This document shows positions 39,601 through 51,600 of a DNA stretch of 64,000 nt, piece after piece. The stretch covers positions 51,159,622 to 51,223,621 of the forward strand of contig OX411558.1 in the NCBI GenBank assembly GCA_948146395.1, in the 5' to 3' direction. Source of the stretch: Fragum whitleyi (lineage: Eukaryota > Mollusca > Bivalvia > Cardiida > Cardiidae). The stretch's first letter is position 1. Each line of letters begins with the position of its first letter. Below the pieces are notes generated by a model, which made no database searches, was not told where the DNA came from, and saw only the letters and a list, made by a program, of their open reading frames with translations. Position numbers and translations under genes: made by a program.

Positions 39601-42600
39601 CTCATCAAGCCACCTGACCCGGATATACTTTCTGGGCTGTCTGTGAAGGCTCAGAGGGAGTTAATGGTCCAACATGCTCAACAAACATTGTCACAACCCA
39701 GCTCACGGGCCGGATCTCGTGCGAGTTCACGTGCAACCTCTATTAGTGATCTTACTGAAGGTATGTTTCCATGTTATAGTCCAGGGGCCCGTTTTTTATG
39801 CCCCTGTATCGAGAGATCGGGGGCATATTGTTTTACTCATGTCCGTCTGTCTGTCCGTCCGTCTGTCTGTCCCTCCATCTGTCCGTCCGTCTGTCCGAAA
39901 ACTTAACCCAAAAACTTAACCTTTGCCTTTTCTCCAAAAGTATTTGACATACAAAGCTGTACACCAAAGTCAAGGTCATGTAACAAGGTCATGAGACAAG
40001 GTCAAGGTCATCTGTCAAGGTCAAACTTTAAAAAAAATGCTGTTCCGGGGCATTCGTGTTTCACAAACACATCTTGTTTTTTATAAACATCCGATGATCA
40101 TTTTTCGTGTAAGACAAATATTAAGGTTGCTTCTATCTTAGCAACTAAATGAGGAATTCTGTAATGCAATATGTTATTGGAATCGTCTTCTAAAGACGAT
40201 TCCAATGAGGTTTTGCAAGGCAGAATCCAACAATGTATGAAAACACCAGGTACGATTTGTGATTTTGACTTACAATTAATTTTTTCGTAAGAAGTTTAGT
40301 AAAAGGGGCATCAGTGCCCTGGCAAGATTTAACAATTTTGAATATCAATAAGATTTGGACATTAGTGTTGTCCATCTCTCTGTCTATCCATCTTTCTGTC
40401 TGCAAAACTTAACTAAAAAAACTTTACATTGCCAATTACTTCAAGGTTATTCAAGTTACAGTGCTCATATTTTGCATGATATTAGATCCCTATGGTACTC
40501 CTCTGATGATGTCAAGGTCATTTGACAAGGTCAAGGTCAACTATCAAGATCAAATGTTGTGAAAATTGAAAAAAAAAAATTGTTACTTTCTATAAGGTAA
40601 TTCAAAATACAAATTTTACAATATGCATGAATATAGCTCTTTATAATATGTATCTGCTAAAATCACAGTCAATGTTATCTTTCAAGGCTAAACTTGAAAA
40701 AATATATTCTTGGGCAATGTCTTTCACGAACACAACTTGATTCACAATACCGTCAATTTTGCTAGAGTGACCACGTCTATTAAGTGACCATTTTATTAAG
40801 CAACCGTCTGCAAAATCTCCCTCTTGAAATCGAAATATGTTAAAAAATAGATATTGTTGGTCTAAAATTTAATGAAAATGAATTCAGTATTGCTGAAACT
40901 CACCAGAATCATCTCAATGAGACGATCCTTTTGAATTTTCACAACATTGGATTATTGAGAATTTTGCACTTATTTGCATATTCAATTAAAAAAGTATGGA
41001 AACTGCTGTGTGCATTTGTCTCTCAATATATTCACATATGATCATGGGGGGCCCTTGGACTCCTTATTTGCAAAATGAAGGGAAGCCAAATTGTAGACAA
41101 GGAGTCTTGGACTCCACTTAGTGTCGAACCCTGAATTGACCAAAATATATCAATTTATTTTTCTTTTCAGACTTTCAAACAGTCATCAATACAGAAGTGA
41201 ATGAAAGTAGGTCATCAGTCGACGTCGAAGAATCAGTAAGACCATCAGCATTCAAAGGAAAGACTTTCACTGCTTCAAAATCTTTCGACGAATCTCATTC
41301 TTCTCATACTGTTGAAACATTTAAAAGTGAGCTAGACACTCAGAAAAAGTCGGTTTTAAAATCAGAACTTGAACAAAAATTATCGCTACAATTACATCAC
41401 GATTCTAAAGGAATACTCAAACCAAACACCAATATAGTGCCAACGATTAGTGATATAAATAAAGTGCTTAAAAAAGACGCTTCATTTGAAAAATCATCGT
41501 CATCATCGGAAGTGAAAAGTATTCTCAAAAAGGAAGGTAGTTTTGAAAGTCGGAAGATGGAAGTGGACACAAGTTTACGGAAATCGGATTCGTTTAAAAG
41601 TGAAGTTTTAAGTAGTGAGGTTCGTGAGGCAGACGAGTTAGAACAAAGTGACGATATGTTAGAATTGTCAGGTGATAATCTTGATAGTGACGAGGGACTT
41701 CTGGATTCGAATATCAATGCGGAAGAAAATGTGGATACTCCAGTACGACGGAGAGAAAAGAAAGCTAGACGGAGATTCAATAGACAGAAAGAAAGTGAAA
41801 GGTAAATGTTGAAAAAAGCTAAAGATGAAAGTGTACTAAAGAATTTAGATATTTAAAAACAAAAGCCACAAACCCATTTTGTAGGAGCAATATTCATTGG
41901 ACTTGCCTCTGTATAAAGTCATTTATGAAATGTAGAATAAAATACTAATGGCTATTCTAAGAAACAACAGAACTCCTAAGCACCAAGATAATGGAACCAC
42001 TTTTCTACTTGAATGAGAATTCATTCAAACTTTTAGATAGGGAAGTTATCTGTATACATGTATACCAAATACTTCAGAAATCATGAAAATCTAAAGATTA
42101 GGCTGCAAAAACTATTTAATTTGCATTTCATGTGATGTTTTTGCCATTAAAGATAAATTTGTAATTAGAATTTGAAATTACGTAGTAAATGTTGATAATT
42201 TTGAATTAAAAATCTTCATTAAATCTCTAGTGTCAATATGAAAAGTTTTCTCAAAGTTATGCAATTGTATAGTTTTATTGTCATGAATTGGATTGAAATT
42301 TTGAATTTGTACCAAAATCAATTAATTTGTTGTAAAGGGAGGTAAATCTTACTATCCATCTCAAAACTTTGAAAGAGTAATCTCCCATATTAATAATACA
42401 CATTATTTGTTGCTAAATTCAATTTATAGCGAATATCTATACAATTTAGAGTTAGTTCAATTTAAAACCAAAATGATAGTTGATAACAGTTTCTCCATGC
42501 TCTCTTAAACTTGTGGATCTATATCTTGGTTAGTCTCAAGAGCAAGTGGGAAGTGAAGATTTATTACTAAAGTGTTTTATACAAGGGCACTTAGAATTGA

Positions 42601-45600
42601 ATTATATTAACCCTATGAATGGTAATTCCAAACTAAAGAAAGTTTTTTGCACCTTTCTATAATTAATAAATTTGGTTAATTCCTTCCCATGCTTTTCACG
42701 GCATTTTTCGACTACACAGAAAGCTTTGGCAGACAGTATAGACTAAGATCAGACTGCACTGCTAAATGGTAATTAATGAACTTGAGCCACTCTTGTTGAA
42801 ATGTACCAATTATTAACAATTCATAATGAAAGAAAGTTTTAACTTAGCAGGAAAAAAGGGGTCAACTCTGAATGATATATCTTAAACATCACCTGAGCAA
42901 CAAGAATAGGATAACATATTTCTCCTTATAAACGCTCCCAGGAGCTATACATAATAAGTTCAGGGAGCTTTTATTTATTATGCATATTCTGATTTTAACA
43001 TCATAAGAATTGATGTCTTTTAGGCCATTTTCCCTTTAATTTGAGGTGAATTTCCTCTAAACAAATCATTTAAATGATTGTTAAGAGGAAATTCATCTGA
43101 AATAAGAGAAGAAGTCTCAAAAAGTTCCTAAATCTTAGGCACTTTGAGGAGGTTTTTAAAAATGTAGGGGTGCTACTATAAGGGAGGGAGCTATTATTAG
43201 AGGAAATACGCTAGACATTTTTCTAAATGTAAATGTGGCTATAGGATTGTTGTGGTTTGTAGTGTCAAATTATTTTTTGTTGTCAACAGAGACAAGACAT
43301 GAAATAATAGGGAAATTGAGGATGGCTAGACTTCATCGATACTTCAAATTTAAAACAAAATGTCAAAACTTTTATACAAACAATTGTCCATTTAATCTAC
43401 AGCAGTTTAAGCTTAAAGCCTTTGTCATGCTGAATCCGGAATATTCTTACTTGCTCGCTTTCCATACCCCTGGTTAAAGGATTGCTGTGGTTTGTTACCT
43501 CAAATAGTTTACTGTTGTACACAGAGATGACATGACATGATAGGGAAATTTCATTTGTTTCTTCAAATATTAAAAAAAAAATCAAATTTTGTGTACAAAT
43601 CTTTGTCCTTTTCAACTACAGCAGATTAAGATTACAATCCTTGTCATGTTGAATAAAAATCCTTGCAAAATAACACACAAATCAGTGATTTTGGGCAGCC
43701 ACTGTCATAGGGCAGTTGATTGCCCGTCAGACTGTCAATCTAGAGGTCCCAGGTTCGATCCCTGATGGCAGCACTCATTCTTTCCCACTATTTGTCTCCC
43801 ACCAATCGGTTGATAATTGTAGACCTATGTGGGATAGCAGCTGGAGGCTAGGAAAGAATGTAATGGTAGTACTGGTGTGAGATACTGATCCAAATTCAAA
43901 AGATTTAAAAAGCACAGTTTGTGTTTTTATTAGGGTGAGAAAAGAAGAAGTTATGTTTGACTGTAAAGTGGAATGGGTAACTGCAGGCTTGAAAAGATTG
44001 TCATGGTCATACTTATGAGAAAAACTGGAATCCATGGTTGAGTGCTCCAGCTACCAGAATACAACTGTATACAACTGAAATACTGTTAACCCTTGTCACG
44101 CTGAATAAATCTTGGCTAAAAATTTTCACCAAAACCAAAGGGCAAACAGCACTGAAAGCTCCAACCGTAGGTCAAATTTTATTTGAAAAACCAAATCTAT
44201 CGACAATTCCGGTTTGAAAGTGAGAAACAGGCGGTGTAGACCAACACCAGACTGCACATATGTGCAGGCTGATGTTTGTCTATACCTCCTGCCAAAGCAG
44301 GAATATTCCGGGTTCAGCACGACAAGGGTTAAAAGCCGAGTGTTTAACTCTGTTAAAAATAGGCTCAAGTAAGGCAAAAAACAAAACACTTGAGTTGTAA
44401 GTTTATTGCTATAAAGGTTATATAGGGTTAGCTACCATAAGAGAGGTGATATTAATTATGTATAATATGGCTTCCTTCCTTTCTGTATGGAATGTAAGGC
44501 CAAGCTTACACAACATTACTAGATGGTACAGAATTATATTAACAATCCTGAATATCATGGAAAAAAAATCAAGATTGAATTTATATTGCATATTATGAAA
44601 ATCAAGGAACGTTGGAAAATGAATCTTGTTAAGTAAATAAAATCAAATCTACACATATTTCATGCTGCCAAGCTAAGCAGGGGTGTGGAAATACGAGTTT
44701 TCTCCACTTGTCCCTGGACAAGTAAAAGTGGATTTTCTACTCGTCCAGGATCAAAATGAACTTGTCAACTAAAGAGTAAATAGAAAAATTTGAAAAAAAA
44801 AATGCCTTTTAATGAAGAAAATGCTGGTATCTAGCATTTTCTTCATAAAAAACAATGTTTTCTACCCTATGATATGAAAATTAGGATGATTTCTCTCTTA
44901 ATTCTTTTAAGTAACATTCCAAGATTTGCCCTAGTATTTACTTGTCCTTGGACAAGTGGCTTAGAAAAATTCACTTGCCCTCAAGTACAAAAGCCCGAGT
45001 CGGACAAGTCGGGCATGGGAATTCCACACCCCTGCTAAGTCAGTAGCGGATCTGGTTCCCTGTGAGATTCCTGGTTTTGCTAAATTTATCATGACATTTT
45101 ACTCAAGCAATACAACTGCAAAACTATTGAAAGTGACATTAAATCCCATACAAACTATGAGTGATAAAAGTATGTAAACTTAAGTGGGTTAGCATCTGGT
45201 TTGAAGTATTTATTTGACATTGATTGGGAAACTTCTTAGATTTATCCCTCTCGATTCTGCTTCCTATATAATTCCCCAGTACTCATGCTTAATGTGAGGG
45301 CCAATGAAAGAACCAAGATTTAATGCGGCTCCCGGGAATCAAACTTGGGACCTTTGGGTCAAGTAGTCGAAGCTCTATAACCTCAAGAACACAATAGCAT
45401 CTGGAGGATAGGAGAGGATGTAATGGTAGTTCTGGTGCCTGAATTACCAGGAATGCATTGTTAGGTGCTCCAGCCACTACGATATAACACATAAATTGTT
45501 TAAAGTTGACATTAGACCCTTTACATACAAACACACAAAACAAAAATGTTTCTATTGAATTTAATCTCAGCACATATATATGTAGCCATACATACTAATT

Positions 45601-48600
45601 CAGGAGAAAAAGCACCTTTGCACCTTTGGTTTTACACCGCTGTCAACAATCTTTTCAGTTATATCACGCAGCTGGAGTACCTGACTATGGATTCATAGAA
45701 TTTCTCTTACCAGTCCTTGCAACCCTTTCCTTAGTCTCCAGCTGCTATCTCACATAGGTATAGGAATATCAACCCATTGGTGAGAGATAAACAGTCAAAG
45801 CCAAATGTCCTAAAAAAGTTAAGCTAATTACTAAATGTTTTACAAAAAAAAAATATTACGTTTTTTTATTGAAAAAGAGGGTACAAACCTAACAAATAAA
45901 GATGAGATTTCCTGACGTTATACAGCTATTGGGTGCATAATTTTAATCTATGGCAATACTTAATTATGCTTTCATCAAACTGATGCACATTTGGAAGCAC
46001 TTGGAACTGTCATTCTATAGGTCCTGGGTTCGATCCCAGACGGCGGCACTCATTCTTTCTGGCTATTTGTCTCTCAGCAGTGGGTAAATTAATCATAGAC
46101 CTATGTGAGATAGCAGCTGGAGGCTAGGAAAAGATGTAATGGTAGTACTGGTGTGAGAAATATCAAGAATCTATTGTTGGGTGCTCCAGCTGCCGTGATA
46201 TAGCTGAAAGATTGATGAAAGCAGTGTAGAACCCCATTCCAACTAACAAATCATCAAATAAATCTTAATATTATACTGTATAGACAAAAATAACTATTTT
46301 AGAAGAAAGGAGGGTAAAAACCTAACAATAAAGTTGCGATTTCCTGACTATGTACGGTTATTGAGTATATAATAGTTAATTGTGTCGCAGTACTCTTACC
46401 ACATGTTGGGGACGGTCTCTCCAATATCTTATTTATCTTAATTTATCACGAGATCAAACAATAAACTGCCTTTTTGTGAGCTTTTTGTCAATATAGGATA
46501 TTGTCAGTGTAATTCAAAAACCTCGTAACTACAGCTTGAGTAAAGCTGTAGTTATGAGGTTTTGGAATTACACTAACGATTTGTGTCTTTGTTTAGTATG
46601 TGATGTTTTAAGTGCTAAAGGAAACTTGTAATAGTGGTGCTGTCCAAATGGAAAGAGGAAATCTTAAATTGTGTTAACTTAAGTGTGAATAAAATCGTTC
46701 TTGTTAACCAGTTACAGACTGAAAAAAGGATTGTCGTAATTAGCTGATTGCTAGATGATTAAATTGCAAGCTATTTTGATTTGGAAAGTTCAAAGCCTTA
46801 TAATTATGATATTTATTGATTGAAAATTGTTAAAAATAATATATAATTTTCCCCCCTTCTCTTGCAATGATTTTCTCAATGCCATTCATTAGTGTTAAAT
46901 AAGGGAATATGGGAAAGAGCAAATTGAAGATAAATGCAAACATTGTGAACATGAAAAGATTACTCAGTAATTATAAGATGACAAAATTTGTTGCAGACCA
47001 GTAAACTTTTAAAAAATGTATAAACACCTTATAATTCAATTGCTCATGCAGTGCAAAAGAGTTGTAACTGCCTATAAACATAATGGCAGTTACAATGGTT
47101 ATGGACAGAGCCATTAAATTATGATCTTAGAATCCCATTTCTCTCATGCTGCTGTTAGTAGATAAACAGTATATTCTTAGGCAAAGAATTTTGGGGACTT
47201 TTAAATTAAATAAAAATAATTTTAGGTCATATTATAGCTAGTCTAATTCAAATTTACATTGGAATATAATGGAAAATATTGAAAAATATTGGAAAATGAT
47301 AGGAAATAACACATATATTGAAAGAGCAGGATGAGCTACAATAGATAAAGTACTTCCCCTCCGGAACCTAGTGTCAATTAGATTGATTGAAAACAATAAT
47401 GATTGATATTGTAGTCTATATCATAGGAATGCTGGACTTGTTCAGGCAATTCTGTGCAACTAATAAAGGAGATGATTTGGAATTTGGGTTGAAAAATTTC
47501 AATAATTCTTCGCCAAACCCTATGTTATGGGTACAAATTGACTCGCCAAGATGATCCCAATATGTACCTACAACAAAGTGTTTTATTGAGATCATTGTAA
47601 ATTTCTCAAATCTGCATCGAAAAGCACTGGTGATATGTCACATGATGATAGATCACATTGAAATGTTTCTGCTTATACCAAGGTCAAGGTCATCTATCAA
47701 GGTCAAACTTGTGAAAATTCTGTCTATATATCCATGACTCAGCGCCAAACAGTTGTAACTTCCTATATGATTATAGGGAGTTACAACTGTTTCGCGCTGA
47801 TTCATTGATATGTGGCATTAGCATTTTGTTAAACTTGAAATTCAAAATTCTCCTCCATCAGTTAAGCTCTGTGTACATTAGCAGCAATTGACTATCCGAA
47901 TCGTTGCTTTGACTCATCAACTTTCAACTAAACTCAGCGCGTGGAATGAGGTTTTCACCAATTGTAAGCTGTTTTCACAAACAGTATGACAGAACCCCAA
48001 CTGGACGACCACATTCTGTTTACTTGTAAGTCTTTAGTATTATAGATGTATTTTCAAAACTTAGCTCTGTCATTGGCACCGAGTATTATCGCATAATATA
48101 TCTGGTATATCTAGTATATTCAAAAAGCATATGATAGGAATCAAAGCTAATCCTTTCACTTCAATTATAAAAGTACATGTATTAGTAAATCTTACAATTT
48201 AAGACAAGCAATAACTTTTGTTTGAAAGATAAATTGTAACTTTTTTTAACATTTAGTTTTAACCTGTTCTATCAATTTCCAAAAAATAGCACGAGAATGT
48301 AACAGTAATAGGTAGATTTTCCTGGCTCGAAGCGAAAAATCTACCTAAACAGTAAAAATGTGTATTCTGTTTACTTGTAAGTTTTTAGTATTACAGTGAA
48401 ATTTGTATTAAGAGACCATGCACTTACTGGACTACCAAAAAGTGGTCATTTAAGAGAATGGTTGCTTAGTACAAGTTTTGTTTACAAATCAGAAATGAAA
48501 TATTGATTGAAAAATGCATGTTATTGCAAATTTCTCAATAATCTTTATTTGTCAAATATATGATACATACTTAGTGTTTCGTATGAAAAAAATATCTAAC

Positions 48601-51600
48601 GAGGTTGGGAGAATTGATAATTGTCAAGACTCTGCAGAGAAAATTATCAATTTACACAACCGAGTTGGATATTTTTTTCATACAATACACAGTACAAGTA
48701 TGTATTATATTTATAGTCCGTTTGAATTCTATATGGACCAACATTTCGCCGAAAATCTCAGAAATTAATTAATGAAACGCATATTTTTCTTGTCATATCA
48801 TTTTTTCCGGCTAATACCATGGCGAATTTTGTTTTGCAGAATTTTTGAATGTAAAATAATGATTTTGTCCGTCCGTCTACATGTTAACTTTCAGCATTTC
48901 ATACCTACTTGTGACTGTATTAAACGGAACAGCGAATTGTATAACCAAAAATAGCACTGATTTGCATAGGGGCCGAGTCAAAAGAGTAAGATTTTAAGTG
49001 AATTATATTAATATAAAATCAAGTTTTTCAATATACTTAAGTTTGTCTAAGATTTTTGCTACCGTTGGATATCAAATCTGTGTATATTCTCTCTTTCTTC
49101 AAAAACTGTATGACCAGATAATTGATAATAGATTTTATTCATTCTGAGATGAACCCTATATTTACATGTCAAGACCAATCAAAAAGCATTATTAAACAAA
49201 GTAGTTGGGAATTTCACGAGGAAAACTTGATGAAAAGGCGAGTACTAACGGTAAAAATCACGAGCTATTTAAGTTTAAGATGACATGACCGTCGATATGC
49301 TAATTAGCATGTCCAAATAAGGAAAAATGGACATTCCATCAGTCAAAAGTTTAGAATAAAACCACGTGTTTTTGCTATATATGTTGACATTTTCTTTCTA
49401 TTGAACAGCCTCCATCACCCCTCGTGTTTAAGAGCGGAAAATGCGAAAATATTAACATTAACTAGATAGACAAAATCATTATTTTGAAATCATTTTATTT
49501 TCAAAAAAAATTTTTTTTAATGGTATTAAGCTGAAATTAAGATTTTACTACATAGAAATCCTTTATTCCAACGCAATTTTATATAATTGATGAAAAGGTT
49601 GGTCCATATAAGTCAAACGGACTATATCTTTTAAAAATAACCACATTATATCATTGTTCTAAAAATTACTATGTGATATCATGAAAAAATATAATACGGG
49701 ATGTTATCATACGGATATTTGTATAGCTATAAGATAAAAGTCAATAGAATTGTCTCATTGAGATGATTTTAATGAGTTTTAACAACCTAGGGGTCAATTA
49801 AAATAATTTTCAGACTAATAATGCCAACATTTTGAGATATTTTGATATATAGAAGGAGATTTTGAAAAAGGTAGCTTTATAAAAATGGTTGGTTAATAGA
49901 TGAGGTCGCTTGAGTGAGATGGACTGTACTTCAAATTCCATTAAACTTGGGAAACTATCAAATAAATATCTATCCTGTTGATCATACCCCATTTAGCTCA
50001 GCTGTTAAAGGATTAATTTGGCTCTCAATCCTTAAGACATGAGTTTGATCCAATTTTTGTTCCACATTTGAAAAGCATCATTTGTCTACCACCGATTAAA
50101 ATGGGTGAAAATTATGATAAGTAGTATGTCTAGATGAAATGTGCATTAGGATGGCTTCAATGAAATATTTTGGTTGCACTACAGTAAACCATGGGATGTG
50201 CACCTGTTGCCACAAACAGCTGCAATTATGTTAACCCTTGTCATGCTGAATAAATTTTGTCTAAAAATTTTCATCAAAATCAAAGGGAAAAAAGCACTGA
50301 AAGTACCAACTGTAGGTCAATTTTATTTGAAACAAGAGCTGTCACTGTAAGATGACAATGCCCCCGACACCGCTTTGATTTAGAAGTTATGGCCAATGTT
50401 AACGTTTTTGGACGGAATGACGGACGGACGGACAGACGGACGGACGGACAAGTCAAATTTATGATGCCTCCCTATCGGGGGCATAAAAATTATACTAAAT
50501 ACATGTATAGACAATTCTGGTTTGAAAGTGAGAAAAAGGTGGTGTAGACTAACATCAGACTGCACACTTGTGCAGGCTGATGTTGGTCTATAGCTCCTGC
50601 CAAAGCAGGGATATTCCGGGTTCAGCATGACAAGGGTTAAAAGTGGTGTTTAACCTGATACCAATCATCAAAAAAAATACAAAATCAATGCTGCTTAAAG
50701 CAAAATTTGGGTATACTAGTTAATAAACAACATAAAAATGAAGAGAAGGGTTACAAAATAAGGGGTTGATTGATTACTCATTTACCCACATTACTCGGTT
50801 GCCAGATCAACATGTGATATCGCAAATTTAAATTTTCAAACTGTTTTCAAATTTCAAACAGCATTTTAGAACGAATTATTGTGTGTGAAAGTGGAGAAAA
50901 TAGTAAAATTTGGATTATTATTTTCAATTATTTTAATCAGAATCATTTCATATTTTGGGCTTTGATAGTTGTGTAAATTATTTTATTGTAAGAAATACCA
51001 ATTACATTAACTGATTTGCAAACTTACAATTTCAAACAGATTCATTGTTGGAGATCTGGTTAGCAAAATGAATAGATTATGATCAAACTAAAGCTTACAT
51101 GGAAATTACAAATTGTTTCAAAAGATGACATAAACCCTCTTGCAGATGAAAAGCAAAATTATTGTATTAATTAAACTAATGCAACCATTGATGAGAAGGA
51201 GAAATTGTAAGCTTTACCCAAAATGTTTTCTATAGAAACGGATTGCTGTAAAATGTCCTTGCTCTTCCTTTAAACAAATTCCAGCCCTGAATTGATGATC
51301 ATCATGATCATCACATCATTACTGTATTCTACGCCATTGTCAGTTTTGTCTTCTAGTTTGAATGGGGGTTTTACACTGTTTTCAAAAATCTTACAGTTAT
51401 ATCACAAAACTGGAGCATCTAAAAATGGATTCCTGCTATTTCTCACACCAGTACTATCAATACATCCTTTCCTAGCCTCCAACTGTGCTAGGTCAAGATC
51501 AGTTTTAATGTCAATCTGTAAAAGACATACTTTTTTGTGGGTCAATATCAACTAAATACATAGGCGTATCCAGGAATTTGAAAAATATACACACTCAGGA

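Noticed and set aside
39761..39906. C-terminal extension of the exon 9 frame with Cys-Pro-Ser-Val repeats
   Set aside because: It lies past a good donor (GTATGT) and translates the GTCC microsatellite of HLE4.
41397..41780. Minus-strand 127-codon frame
   Set aside because: Antisense of exon 10; same reasoning.
44126..44389. Minus-strand 87-codon frame
   Set aside because: Lies within MITE-C; the same peptide words recur wherever MITE-C occurs.
50380..50628. Minus-strand frame with Arg-Pro-Ser-Val repeats
   Set aside because: Translation of MITE-C plus the HLE8 GTCC microsatellite.
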